Source: Paraburkholderia silviterrae (GTDB lineage Bacteria > Pseudomonadota > Gammaproteobacteria > Burkholderiales > Burkholderiaceae). Taken from it: DNA of 64,000 nucleotides. Made by a program: the position numbers and the translations under genes. Positions 52,599-61,074 of the stretch are shown here, piece by piece; the stretch's first letter is position 1; each line of letters opens with the position of its first letter. The notes beneath the pieces were generated by a model that was not told the origin of the DNA, ran no database searches, and saw nothing but the letters and a program-made list of their open reading frames with translations. The stretch covers positions 1-64,000 of the forward strand of contig NZ_SMRP01000019.1 of NCBI RefSeq assembly GCF_004353915.1, read 5' to 3'.

Positions 52599-55232
52599 TC
52601 AAACGGTTTCGACAACGACGGGAATCTGGGCGAGCGCATCGTAATCGGCGCGCACAGGGATCTGCTGGCGCTCCTCGGGCGTGGCCGGACGAATCTGGCC
52701 GCGCTCCTCGACGAACGAAACGTGGTGGTCGCCCGCGTCGCTGTTGACGAAGTGGCGAAAGCGCCGGCGCGTGTGCGGATCGGTTACGGCCTTCTTCCAC
52801 TCGCACTCGTAGGTGTCCACCACGAGCTGCATCTCCGCTTCGAGCTCGGCGGCCAGGCCCAGCTTGTCGTGCACGACCACGTCGATCAGATAGTCGAGAC
52901 CGCCTTCGAGGTTGTCGCGCCACACGCTCGTGCGTTGCAGGCGGTCTGCCGTGCGCACGTAGAGCATGAGGAAGCGGTCGATGTAGCGAATCAGCGTGTC
53001 CTTGTCGAGATCGGACGCGAGCAGTTCGGCGTGACGCGGCTTCATGCCACCATTGCCGCACACGTAGAGGTTCCAGCCCCGCTCCGTGGCGATGATGCCG
53101 ATGTCCTTGCCCTGGGCTTCCGCGCATTCACGCGTGCAGCCCGAGACGCCGAACTTGATCTTGTGCGGCGCGCGCAGGCCCTTGTAGCGGTTCTCCACTT
53201 CGATCGCGAGCCCGACCGAATCGCCCACGCCGTAACGGCACCATGTCGAGCCCACGCACGACTTCACGGTACGCACGGCCTTGCCGTAGGCGTGCCCCGA
53301 TTCGAAGCCCGCGTCGATCAGCTCCTCCCAGATGAACGGCAGTTGCTCGACGCGCGCACCGAACAGGTCCACACGCTGGCCGCCCGTGATCTTCGTGTAG
53401 AGGCCATATTTCTTCGCGACCATGCCCACGGCGATGAGGCCCTCGGGCGTGACCTCGCCGCCCGGCATGCGCGGCACGACCGAATAGGTGCCGTCACGCT
53501 GAATGTTGGCGAGGTAGTAGTCGTTCGAATCCTGCAGGCTCGCGTGCTCCTTCTTGAGCACGAACTCGTTCCAGCACGAAGCCAGAATGCCGGCCACCGC
53601 GGGCTTGCAGATATCGCAGCCGAGCCCGTGGCCGTGCTTCGAAAGCAGCGCGCCGAAGGTCTTGATGTTCTCCACGCGCACGAGGTGATAGAGCTCCTGG
53701 CGCGAATACGGGAAGTGCTCGCAGAGGTGATTGTTGACGGCCACGCCCTGACGCTGCATCTCCGACTTCATGATCTGCGTGACGAGCGGCACGCAGCCGC
53801 CGCACGACGCGCCAGCGCACGTGGTGGCCTTCATCGCGCCGATGCTCGTCGCGCCGTCGCGCACCGCCGCGCAGATCTGCGCCTTCGAGACGTTGTTGCA
53901 CGAGCAGATCTGCGCACCCTCGGGCAACGCCTCCACGCCGAGCGCGGGCTTCGCCTTGCCATCGGCTTGCGGGAGGATCAGGAACTCGGGTGCCTCCGGC
54001 AATTCGATACGGTTGAGCATCATCTGCAGCAGCGTGCCGTATTCGCCAGCGTCACCCACCATCACGGCTCCGAGCAGATGCTTGCCGCACTCGGAGACCA
54101 CGATCTTCTTGTAGACCTCGCGACGCTCGTCGGCGAAGCGGTATGAGCGGCTGCCCGGCGTCTTGCCGTGCGCGTCGCCGATGCTCGCCACGTCCACACC
54201 CATCAGCTTGAGCTTCGTGCTCATGTCCGCGCCTTCGAAGCGTGCCGCCGCGCTAGCGTCCTGCGCCGTGCCCGCGAGCGCCTTCGCGACGATACGCGCC
54301 ATGTCGTAGCCCGGCGCCACGAGGCCGAAGATCTGACCTTGCCACAGCGCGCATTCGCCGATCGCATAGATGTCGGAGTCGCTCGTGCGGCAGACGTCGT
54401 CGATCACAATGCCTCCCCGCGCACCCACTTCGAGCCCGCACGCACGCGCGATCTCGTCGCGCGGACGAATGCCGGCCGAAAACACGATCATGTCGGCTTC
54501 GAGGTGCGTGCCGTCGGCGAACACCATGCGGTTGGCCGCGCTTTCGCCATCCACGATCGCCGTGGTGTTCTTCTGCGTATGCACAGTCACGCCGAGCGCT
54601 TCGATCTTGCTGCGCAGCATGCGGCCGCCGTCTTCGTCGACCTGCACGGTCATCAGGCGCGGCGCGAATTCGACCACGTGCGTATCGAGCCCCAGATCGC
54701 GCAGGGCCTTCGCGCATTCGAGGCCCAACAGGCCGCCGCCCACCACCACGCCCGACTTGGCGCTCGCACCGCGTGCCTGCATGGCCTCGAGGTCCTCGAT
54801 GGTGCGATAAACGAAGCAGTCCGTACGATCATTGCCTGCGATGGCGGGCACGAACGGCGACGACCCCGTGGCGATCACGAGCTTGTCGTATGAAAGCGTC
54901 TCGCCGTTGGACACGCTCACGGTGCGCGCCGCGCGGTCGATCGACACGGCCTTCGCGTTGAGCACGAGACGCACGCGCTGGCGAACGTCGTCGCGCTCGA
55001 AGAAGCCTTCGCTCACGAGCGACAGGTCCTCGACGGACTTGCCGGCGAAGAATTCGGAGAGATGCACGCGGTCGTAAGCGGGACGCGGCTCTTCGCAGAG
55101 CACGGTCACGCGCACGTTCAGCGCGCTTTGCGCAGCGTCCGCGAGCACGCACTCCAGAAATTTGTGGCCCACCATGCCGTGACCAATGACGACGACGTCC
55201 AGACCGTTCACTGCGAGCGTTGATTGCGTCAT
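52599..55232 (-). CDS. nirB: nitrite reductase large subunit NirB
   Basis: An 877-residue siroheme enzyme reducing nitrite to ammonium with NADH. N-terminal FAD/NAD domains (LDVVVIGHGMVGHKFLE, SGVVVGGGLLGLECAKAL), a [2Fe-2S] BFD-like domain (ICSCNNVSKAQIC with CAGASCGGC), and the siroheme/[4Fe-4S] region (CVGSTWC and GVSGCTREC). I use ATG 55232 (MTQSTLAVNG); the frame is open 115 codons further upstream but passes through the leader terminator and is not coding. First gene of the operon, after a sigma-54 promoter and attenuated leader. Confidence 0.95.
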   Translation of the reverse strand: MTQSTLAVNGLDVVVIGHGMVGHKFLECVLADAAQSALNVRVTVLCEEPRPAYDRVHLSEFFAGKSVEDLSLVSEGFFERDDVRQRVRLVLNAKAVSIDRAARTVSVSNGETLSYDKLVIATGSSPFVPAIAGNDRTDCFVYRTIEDLEAMQARGASAKSGVVVGGGLLGLECAKALRDLGLDTHVVEFAPRLMTVQVDEDGGRMLRSKIEALGVTVHTQKNTTAIVDGESAANRMVFADGTHLEADMIVFSAGIRPRDEIARACGLEVGARGGIVIDDVCRTSDSDIYAIGECALWQGQIFGLVAPGYDMARIVAKALAGTAQDASAAARFEGADMSTKLKLMGVDVASIGDAHGKTPGSRSYRFADERREVYKKIVVSECGKHLLGAVMVGDAGEYGTLLQMMLNRIELPEAPEFLILPQADGKAKPALGVEALPEGAQICSCNNVSKAQICAAVRDGATSIGAMKATTCAGASCGGCVPLVTQIMKSEMQRQGVAVNNHLCEHFPYSRQELYHLVRVENIKTFGALLSKHGHGLGCDICKPAVAGILASCWNEFVLKKEHASLQDSNDYYLANIQRDGTYSVVPRMPGGEVTPEGLIAVGMVAKKYGLYTKITGGQRVDLFGARVEQLPFIWEELIDAGFESGHAYGKAVRTVKSCVGSTWCRYGVGDSVGLAIEVENRYKGLRAPHKIKFGVSGCTRECAEAQGKDIGIIATERGWNLYVCGNGGMKPRHAELLASDLDKDTLIRYIDRFLMLYVRTADRLQRTSVWRDNLEGGLDYLIDVVVHDKLGLAAELEAEMQLVVDTYECEWKKAVTDPHTRRRFRHFVNSDAGDHHVSFVEERGQIRPATPEERQQIPVRADYDALAQIPVVVETV

Positions 55233-55251
55233 GCTTATGCACCCTGCCAAA

Positions 55252-55304
55252 TAAAAAGGCGTCCCGCGGATCCAGCTCGCGAGGAGCCAGATTCGGGGGA
55301 CGCC
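55252..55304 (-). terminator. leader terminator in front of nirB
   Basis: On the minus strand, arms GGCGTCCC and GGGACGCC enclose about 31 bases and are followed by TTTTT, 20 bases before the nirB ATG. The position inside the leader means transcription would stop unless antiterminated. The same GGCGTCC/GGACGCC stem recurs in the opposite leader. Confidence 0.8.
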
Positions 55305-55367
55305 GTTGCCCTGAGATTCAATCGATTTGCACTGCCATGCTGCATTGCAGCCGGATCGCCGGCCGCC

Positions 55368-55383
55368 GGATCGCCGTTGATCC
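55368..55383 (-). promoter_or_regulatory. ANTAR-type hexaloop hairpin in the nirB leader
   Basis: On the minus strand GGATC-AACGGC-GATCC: a 5-bp stem with a six-base loop having A at position 1 and G at position 4, the known ANTAR-protein recognition pattern. It starts about 7 nt after the predicted transcript start. Confidence 0.6.
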
Positions 55384-55399
55384 TGTTTGCGGAACGTTA

Positions 55400-55415
55400 T
55401 GCAAGCACTGTGCCA
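55400..55415 (-). promoter_or_regulatory. sigma-54 promoter of nirB-nirD-nasA
   Basis: TGGCACAGTGCTTGCA on the minus strand matches every defined position of the -24/-12 consensus TGGCACR-N4-TTGCW. The predicted start is near 55390, giving a leader of about 158 nt. Confidence 0.85.
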
Positions 55416-55514
55416 GTTCTCAAGAAATACCCGGAAACCCCACGCCACACGGCACGGGCGAATTCCCGGGCCACCGCACCGTGCGTGATGGCCCTGTGCG
55501 CGGCGATGCAGCCG

Positions 55515-55531
55515 GGCACAAGTTTGGTGCC
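55515..55531. promoter_or_regulatory. NtrC-like enhancer site
   Basis: GGCACAAGTTTGGTGCC: perfect 5-bp arms and 9 of 10 arm bases of GCACC-N5-GGTGC, the NtrC half-site pattern. It lies 100 bp upstream of the nirB sigma-54 promoter and 121 bp upstream of the divergent one. Confidence 0.6.
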
Positions 55532-55651
55532 ATGCAGCACACGCGCTGTGCGATTTCGGTGCGCCACGGCGATGCATTCGAAAAACTTGTCAATGGGTGC
55601 GCGCCCCGCTGGCGCCGGCCAGCGCGATGTGCGCCGGTGCGGCTCGTGCGC

Positions 55652-55667
55652 TGGTCTGGAACTTGCG
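55652..55667 (+). promoter_or_regulatory. probable sigma-54 promoter of the uroporphyrinogen methyltransferase gene
   Basis: TGGTCTGGAACTTGCG keeps TGG at -26 to -24, the R position, and TTGC around -12, with correct spacing. Three bases after TGG depart from consensus, so it should be weaker than the opposite promoter. Predicted start near 55678. Confidence 0.55.
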
Positions 55668-55679
55668 TAGAGGCATCCA

Positions 55680-55697
55680 TCCGGCAACGATGCCGGA
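55680..55697 (+). promoter_or_regulatory. ANTAR-type hexaloop hairpin in the methyltransferase leader
   Basis: TCCGGC-AACGAT-GCCGGA: a 6-bp stem with a hexaloop carrying A1 and G4, like the AACGGC loop of the opposite leader. It sits at the very 5' end of the predicted transcript. Confidence 0.6.
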
Positions 55698-55759
55698 GCG
55701 GCCATGCCATCGGATTCGATGCGCGGGCCATGCAGCAACACCTTCATGCATTGGCGGAC

Positions 55760-55803
55760 AACGGCGTCCCCTCGTCACGCAAGACGAGTGGACGCCGTTT
55801 GTT
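55760..55803 (+). terminator. leader terminator in front of the methyltransferase gene
   Basis: Outer arms AACGGCGTCC (55760-55769) and GGACGCCGTT (55790-55799), plus an inner CTCGTC/GACGAG stem with loop ACGCAA, followed by TGTTTTG. It lies 54 bp before the start codon, as expected for an attenuated leader. Confidence 0.72.
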
Positions 55804-55856
55804 TTGATGGCGCGCCTGAGAGCGCGCAAGATATGAGAGAACGCGAAAGGATCAAC

Positions 55857-56639
55857 ATGAACGCAACGGGCAAGGTCACCTTATTGAGCGCGGGTCCTGG
55901 CGACCTCGACCTGCTGACCCTGAAAGCGGCCAAGGCGCTCGCACGCGCCGACGTCGTGCTGCTCGACGACCTCGTGAACTCCGAGATCGCCTCGCTCGCC
56001 CCGCAGGCGCGCGTGATCAAGGTCGGCAAGCGCGGCGGCTGCCGCTCCACCCCGCAGGCGTTCATCGAACGGCTCATGCAGCGCTACGCGCGCAAAGGCC
56101 TCGACGTGGTGCGCGTGAAAGGCGGCGACGCCCTGCTCTTCGGCCGCGCGGGCGAAGAGCTCGCGGCGCTGCGGCGCGCGGGCATTCCGGTGGAGATCGT
56201 CAACGGCGTGTCGTCGGCGTTCGCGGCGGCGGCGGGCCTGGGCGTCTCGCTCACGCATCGCGACCACTGCCAGGGCGTGATCTTCGTGACGGCGCATCTG
56301 CGCGACCACAGCGAGCCGGACTGGCCGGCGCTCGCCGCGACACGCATGACGCTCGCCATCTATATGGGGATGAGCCGCATCGAAGGGCTGTGCGCGACGC
56401 TGGCGCAGGCGCTTTCGAGCGAAACGCCGGCTGCGGTGGTGCAATGGGCCGGCAGTGCGAACGAGCGCCGCGTGACGGGAACGCTCGGCACCATCGCCGC
56501 CATTGCGACGCAAGCCGGGCTCGGCAGCCCGGCCATCATTCTCGTAGGTGATGCAATTGGGGAAGCGTTGTCGCTCGCGACGTTCGATGCGGCGGTTGAA
56601 ACGCACGGGGCAGCGTTGCCGGTATTGCGCAGCGCGTAG
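55857..56639 (+). CDS. cobA: uroporphyrinogen-III C-methyltransferase (SUMT)
   Basis: A 260-residue SAM-dependent enzyme making precorrin-2, the siroheme precursor needed by NirB. VTLLSAGPGDLDLLTLKAAK (SAM loop), ARADVVLLDDLVNSEI, VVRVKGGDALLFGRAGEE and VNGVSSAFAAAAGLGVSLTH are the family motifs. LTHRDHC replaces the more usual T-H-R region without loss of key residues. Only the methyltransferase domain is present, not the full CysG fusion. ATG 55857 has GAAAGG upstream. Divergent from nirB with matching regulation, so it supplies siroheme for nitrite reduction. Also called nirE or sumT in other species. Confidence 0.92.
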   Translation: MNATGKVTLLSAGPGDLDLLTLKAAKALARADVVLLDDLVNSEIASLAPQARVIKVGKRGGCRSTPQAFIERLMQRYARKGLDVVRVKGGDALLFGRAGEELAALRRAGIPVEIVNGVSSAFAAAAGLGVSLTHRDHCQGVIFVTAHLRDHSEPDWPALAATRMTLAIYMGMSRIEGLCATLAQALSSETPAAVVQWAGSANERRVTGTLGTIAAIATQAGLGSPAIILVGDAIGEALSLATFDAAVETHGAALPVLRSA

Positions 56640-56653
56640 AGGTCGGTATCGTT

Positions 56654-57436
56654 TTATCGGCTCAGATTGAGAATGTTTGAAATTGCCAACGCCAGACCAT
56701 CTGGATTGTCGTACGCCACCATATGTTCGGCGTTGGCAACGAGCTCGACCGTGCAGCCGGCCTGTTCGAACTTCGCAATCTCGTCGCTCGTTGCCGTATC
56801 CGAAAGGATCACGCCTTTGATTGCATTCAGTCTAGCCAGATCATCGAGCCAATTGCTCGAATTATCGTCGATAGCCGATCTCGCCCATTGATAAATGGCG
56901 TAGGGTGAAGCGACGGAAAACGGCCCCAACCAGGCATCGTTACCACCTTGTGCCTTCAATTGCATCAGGAATTGCGAAAAGCCGCCGTTGACGAATTGCT
57001 GCTCGGTTTGGGACGTAATCTCCGACAACATGGCTACGCCGTAGTCGGTCAGTCCAGGCTCACAAAGGACAAGCGTGCCAACCTGAATGGGCAACTGCTG
57101 CGCCAGCTTCAAGGCGATGAATGCCCCAGCGCTATGGCCGAACAGGTTCACGTTCGAGAAACCCTGGTTGAGCACAAAGTTCGACAAGACCGTTGCCTGT
57201 GTAGCGGAGACGTATTGTCCGTCTTGCGGCTTGTCGCTAAAGCCAGACCCCATGAGATCGACGAGAAAAGATCTGCGCTTCGAGTATGAATCGGAGGTCA
57301 CGACCGGCGGGTAATCGCTGCTGGATGCGCAGCCCAGGCCATGAATATAAAAGAGTGGTTCAGACGCCTTTTCCCCGGAATACAGATCAAGGTAACGAAG
57401 GATATTACCTCTTTCGTCAATGGAAAACGTATTCAT
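56654..57436 (-). CDS. alpha/beta hydrolase, atypical base composition
   Basis: A 260-residue soluble hydrolase. FYIHGLGCASSSDYPP forms the oxyanion turn, FGHSAGAFIALKLA the nucleophile (Ser), ILSDTATSDEIAKFE the likely acid strand, and VANAEHMVAYDNP the His. Codons are clearly less GC-rich than in neighbours, suggesting transfer from another source. GAGGGCGGGAA precedes the ATG. It converges with cobA with a 14-bp gap and has no operon partner. The substrate is unknown. Confidence 0.82.
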   Translation of the reverse strand: MNTFSIDERGNILRYLDLYSGEKASEPLFYIHGLGCASSSDYPPVVTSDSYSKRRSFLVDLMGSGFSDKPQDGQYVSATQATVLSNFVLNQGFSNVNLFGHSAGAFIALKLAQQLPIQVGTLVLCEPGLTDYGVAMLSEITSQTEQQFVNGGFSQFLMQLKAQGGNDAWLGPFSVASPYAIYQWARSAIDDNSSNWLDDLARLNAIKGVILSDTATSDEIAKFEQAGCTVELVANAEHMVAYDNPDGLALAISNILNLSR

Positions 57437-57673
57437 TTCCCGCCCTCAAACCTGGAACACTTTCGGAGTATGCTGCTATTCGCAGAATACATCCACGCAT
57501 CGGAATCATTTGACGATGCGATTTGATCGGCATCAGCGATCTTTAGATGAATTCGATTTCAATTCACAGCACAAGCGCAATAGACATTGCACAACCAGGG
57601 CGGCAATGTACAAACATTTCCGCTAACGAAATACATTCACGTGCGTCCAGGCGAAACACCTGGGAGATCGGCC

Positions 57674-58450
57674 TTACACCGTCTCGCGCCCCAACACACG
57701 CCTCGCGGCAAGCAACGGCAATCTCACGCCGAAACCGGCCACGAGCCGCAGATGCATCCACGAAAGCAGCAGGTTGTCGCGCGCGTAGTTGAAATGCGAA
57801 ACGCCACCCTCGTGCGCCCGGAAATAGCGCACCGGCGCCTCGATCTGGATCGGCCGCACGCCGGCCCAGCACAGGCGCACGGCCGCCTCGGGGTCGAAGT
57901 CGAAACGGCGCATCCAGGGTTGGCGCCGCATGATCGTCCTGAGCGGCTCGATCGGGTAGACGCGAAAGCCATAGAGCGAATCGCCAATGCCGGCCCACAG
58001 CGTCTCGATGTCCGCAAACAGGTTCGAAAGGCGCCGCCCCTGCACGCGAAGCTGCGGCGCGCTCGCGTCGAATTTCGGCATGCCCAGCACCATCGCATCG
58101 GGGGCCGCCTGCGAAGCGGCCATGAAGCGCGGAATCAGGTCGGCGGGATGCTGACCGTCGGAGTCCATCGTGAGCACATGCGTGAAGCCACTCGCCGCCG
58201 CGGCCTCGATGCCGGCGAGCACCGCGCCGCCCTTGCCGCGGTTGGTCGGCAGCACGATCACATGCAGCCCCGGATCGTTGGTCGCCATCGCCTGCAGGCG
58301 CTCGACGCTGCCGTCCGTGCTGCCGTCCACGACCACCCAGACGGGGTTCCACTGCGCACGCGCGGCGCGCACGGTCTCGTCGACCTTGAGGCCCGGGTTG
58401 TAGCTCGGGATCAGGACGAGGTGCGTGGTCGAAGCGGGAGGAGTAGGCAT
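57674..58450 (-). CDS. family 2 glycosyltransferase, aryl-polyene cluster
   Basis: A 258-residue GT-A enzyme. HLVLIPSYNPGLKVDETV, WVVVDGSTDGSVERL, TNRGKGGAVLAGIEAA and the metal-binding TMDSDGQHPADLIP are standard GT2 motifs. No membrane segments. In xanthomonadin and aryl-polyene clusters a similar GT2 is thought to add sugar or help anchor the pigment lipid; that role is inferred from the neighbours. The start is uncertain: 58450 or 58468. Fourth gene of the leftward operon ACP, ketoreductase, chorismatase, GT2. Confidence 0.85.
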   Translation of the reverse strand: MPTPPASTTHLVLIPSYNPGLKVDETVRAARAQWNPVWVVVDGSTDGSVERLQAMATNDPGLHVIVLPTNRGKGGAVLAGIEAAAASGFTHVLTMDSDGQHPADLIPRFMAASQAAPDAMVLGMPKFDASAPQLRVQGRRLSNLFADIETLWAGIGDSLYGFRVYPIEPLRTIMRRQPWMRRFDFDPEAAVRLCWAGVRPIQIEAPVRYFRAHEGGVSHFNYARDNLLLSWMHLRLVAGFGVRLPLLAARRVLGRETV

Positions 58451-58581
58451 GGAAGCGGCCGATTGCATGGAACGGAATACTGACAAGATTTTATGACTCG
58501 CCGACGACCCTGCACATGTCTCTTCGACATCGTGCGCGCGTGGCCATGGCAATGCAACGCATCTCTATGGTGCCCCGCGTA

Positions 58582-59901
58582 TCAGGCGAGGCTCGCCACG
58601 GCGTGACCCGCGCTCGCCTCGATCTCGATCAGCAGGTCCGAGCGGCACACGTCCGCATGCAGATAGAGCGCTCGCACGTGCGGACCCGCGGCCTCGCGCA
58701 GCTGGCTGTCGATCGCAGCGAGCATGGCCGCATCGGCGCCGTCGCGCACGTAGACCTTGAACGTGAGATCCGCCAGCGCGAACGGCCCATGGCCTTGCCG
58801 CGCGGCCTGGTCCAGCACGGCCGCGAGGTTCGCGAGCGTCTCGCGCGTTTGCGCCAGCACGTCGCCGTGGTGCACGGTGCGGTGCCCGACGATGCTCGCC
58901 GTGCCCGAAATGAACAGCACCGGCGCGGTGCATGCCCCGGCGGCGCCTGACCAGGCGGCCGCGCGCGCGAACGTCGGAGCACGCGCGCCGTATTGCGCCG
59001 GGTAATGGAACGCGCTCACCTGGCGCGGGTTCTCGATGGCGTCGGCGCTCGTGCGGCTCGCGAGAAAATACACCGCGAGCGGCTCGCCCGGCACGCCCTG
59101 CGCCGAAAGCGGGCCGACCGAGCCAAGCGCACATGCCGCCGGCACGCTGCCCGTGAGCGTGCGGCGGCACGCTTCGAAAGCACGCTGGCGTCCCGCATTG
59201 AACTGACGATAACGCTCTGCGCCATGCTGCTCGAGGTTGATCGCGGGCACGGTGTTCCAGATGCGCAGCGGATGCGGCATGTCCAGCCCGTCGAGCAGAT
59301 CGAACAGCATGCGATAGGCCGCGTCGGTCGCGCGTTCGAGCGGTGCTTGCGCGTGTGTCGCGGGCTGGGCCGCGAAATCGGCTTCGTTCAGCACGATGCT
59401 GCCGAACACGAGCCCCGCCGCCTCGCTATAGCGGTAGTGCAGCGCGCCGCGCCGCACGCTGCGCAAATCGTCCGCTGCGCATTGCCAGATTTCGTAACAG
59501 GATGCGTCGTGGCCAGCGCCAGGAGTGGCCTGTGGCGCACCGGCTGAGTGCTGCGGCACGAGACGCTTCATGTGCACCGGCGCGAGCGGCAAGTCGGGCA
59601 CGGCGTCGGCCAGCAGCGGCCCGTGCGCCGCCGCGCCAGTGCAGGCCGCACCAACGCAGGCGGCGCCAATGCCGGCCGCGCCAATACACGCTGCACCGAT
59701 CGCGCCCGGAAACGCGCGCTCGAAAGCTGCGGCGCCGCTTTCCCCGCCGGCACCGGACGCGCCGCCCAGCAAAGCGGCAAGGCGCGCATGATCGACCTGC
59801 ACGAGCCGCAACGCGCTTTGCAGCGCGGGGCCATGCGGCGCCACAGGCGCAGACGTCATCGATTGCGAACGCCCGCCGGCGTCGACAGTTTGCACAGACA
59901 C
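58582..59901 (-). CDS. chorismatase-like enzyme (XanB2/FkbO family) with Gly-Ala-Cys repeat insert
   Basis: A 439-residue RidA-fold enzyme predicted to hydrolyse chorismate to 3- and/or 4-hydroxybenzoate, the starter of aryl polyenes. The core is recognisable: FLASRTSADAIENPRQVSAF, HYPAQYGARAPTFARA and FISGTASIVGHRTVHHGDV. The N-terminal region holds an odd low-complexity segment at residues 67-91: five-residue units GAACI, GAAGI, GAACV, GAACT. It makes the protein longer than the usual 330-350 residues I recall. The GTG start at 59901 has GAGGAA upstream; ATG 59859 is possible. Confidence 0.82.
   Translation of the reverse strand: MSVQTVDAGGRSQSMTSAPVAPHGPALQSALRLVQVDHARLAALLGGASGAGGESGAAAFERAFPGAIGAACIGAAGIGAACVGAACTGAAAHGPLLADAVPDLPLAPVHMKRLVPQHSAGAPQATPGAGHDASCYEIWQCAADDLRSVRRGALHYRYSEAAGLVFGSIVLNEADFAAQPATHAQAPLERATDAAYRMLFDLLDGLDMPHPLRIWNTVPAINLEQHGAERYRQFNAGRQRAFEACRRTLTGSVPAACALGSVGPLSAQGVPGEPLAVYFLASRTSADAIENPRQVSAFHYPAQYGARAPTFARAAAWSGAAGACTAPVLFISGTASIVGHRTVHHGDVLAQTRETLANLAAVLDQAARQGHGPFALADLTFKVYVRDGADAAMLAAIDSQLREAAGPHVRALYLHADVCRSDLLIEIEASAGHAVASLA
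59629..59703. repeat. 15-bp in-frame tandem repeat inside the chorismatase gene
   Basis: About five imperfect 15-bp units encode GAA-C/G-I/V/T pentapeptides. Units read GCAGGCCGCACCAAC, GCAGGCGGCGCCAAT and GCCGGCCGCGCCAAT on the plus strand. Confidence 0.7.
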
Positions 59902-59948
59902 TCGAAATTCCTCAGGAAATCGTCAACGGACAAAATACGCGCTCGCGG

Positions 59949-60665
59949 CTACGCGAGCCCGCCGTTGATCGACAGAACTTGCCCGGTCACGTACGCGGCC
60001 GCATCGGACACGAGATACGCGACCATGCCGGCCACTTCTTCCGGCTGCCCGGCGCGCTGCGCGGGCACGAGCTGCTTGATGCGCTCGGCGGGAAACGCGC
60101 GCTCGGCCATGGCCGATGCAATGACGCCAGGCGCGATTGCGTTCACCGTGATGCCGCGCGAGGCGACCTCCAGCGAGAGCGCCTTGGTCGCGCCGATCAA
60201 GCCGGCCTTCGCGGCCGAATAGTTGACCTGCCCGCGATTGCCCATGACGCCCGCGAGCGAGGCGATATTGACGATGCGTCCATGGCGCGTGCGGATCATC
60301 GGCAACAAGAGCGGCTGCGTGACGTTGAAAAAGCCGTTGAGCGAGACGTCGATCACGCGGCGCCATTGCTCGCGCGTCATGCCCGCGAGCGGCGCATCGT
60401 CGTGAATGCCGGCGTTGTTCACGAGGATCTGCACCGGCGCGTCTTCGATCAGGCCTTCGAGCGCGGCCTGCGCGGCATCGGCATCGGTCACGTCGAAGGC
60501 GATCGCCTGCGCGGCGCCCCCCGCATCGCTGATGCGCCGCACGACGTCCTCGGCCGCGCCGAGATGGCGGTTCGCGTGCACCCACACTTCGTGGCCCGCC
60601 TGCGCCAGCGCCATGCAGATGGCTTGCCCGAGCGCGCCGCTGCCACCTGTCACGAGCGCGCGCAT
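59949..60665 (-). CDS. 3-oxoacyl-ACP reductase, FabG type
   Basis: A 238-residue short-chain dehydrogenase that reduces the keto group during polyene chain extension. NADPH loop TGGSGALGQAI, NNAGIHD, the catalytic Ser in NIASLAG, and Tyr/Lys in NYSAAKAG are all present. The C-terminal GQVLSINGGLA is typical of FabG. ATG 60665 follows GAAAGGAGAAAG. In xanthomonadin-type clusters such a reductase works on the dedicated ACP, here encoded just upstream. Confidence 0.9.
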   Translation of the reverse strand: MRALVTGGSGALGQAICMALAQAGHEVWVHANRHLGAAEDVVRRISDAGGAAQAIAFDVTDADAAQAALEGLIEDAPVQILVNNAGIHDDAPLAGMTREQWRRVIDVSLNGFFNVTQPLLLPMIRTRHGRIVNIASLAGVMGNRGQVNYSAAKAGLIGATKALSLEVASRGITVNAIAPGVIASAMAERAFPAERIKQLVPAQRAGQPEEVAGMVAYLVSDAAAYVTGQVLSINGGLA

Positions 60666-60747
60666 CGGCTTTCTCCTTTCATTCGCGCTTCCCCTTTATC
60701 AGGACGGTCAGGACAGCAGCGCCGCAATCCTGCACGTGCCGCCGCAC

Positions 60748-60783
60748 CACGTAGCTCAAGTCGCTCACGTAGCTCAAGTCACT
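60748..60783. repeat. 18-bp tandem duplication
   Basis: CACGTAGCTCAAGTCGCT is directly followed by CACGTAGCTCAAGTCACT in the gap between the ketoreductase and acyl carrier protein genes. Confidence 0.65.
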
Positions 60784-60810
60784 CAAACGCATCCCACACC
60801 GCGCGCGCCC

Positions 60811-61074
60811 TCAGCGAACGCGATGCGCCTCTACGTAGGCAGCCAGCGCGCCCAGCGTCGCGAAGATCTTTTCGTTATCCGGATTGTCGGAGCGCAGCTC
60901 GAAGCCGTACTTCTTCGAGATCAGGAGCGCGATCTCCAGAATATCGATGGAGTCGAGCCCGAAGCCCTCGCCATAGAGCGGGGTCTCGGCGCTGACGTCG
61001 TCGAGCGAGACGTCTTCAAGGTTCAGTTCGCCGACGATCAGCGCGGCAAGCTCGTTTTCCAGTGCGTTCATCAT
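60811..61074 (-). CDS. acyl carrier protein of the aryl-polyene cluster
   Basis: An 87-residue carrier protein. The phosphopantetheine attachment Ser is in GEGFGLDSIDILEIALL, and the helix NEKIFATLGALAAYVEAH closes the fold. Start is at one of two adjacent ATGs (61074 or 61071); ribosome site weak. First gene of the leftward operon. It is distinct from housekeeping AcpP in its Gly-rich approach to the Ser. Confidence 0.88.
   Translation of the reverse strand: MMNALENELAALIVGELNLEDVSLDDVSAETPLYGEGFGLDSIDILEIALLISKKYGFELRSDNPDNEKIFATLGALAAYVEAHRVR

Noticed and set aside
50043..54146. 1367-codon plus-strand frame opposite nasA, nirD and nirB
   Set aside because: It is the complement of three well-supported genes, with Arg/His/Ala-rich shadow composition and no domain.
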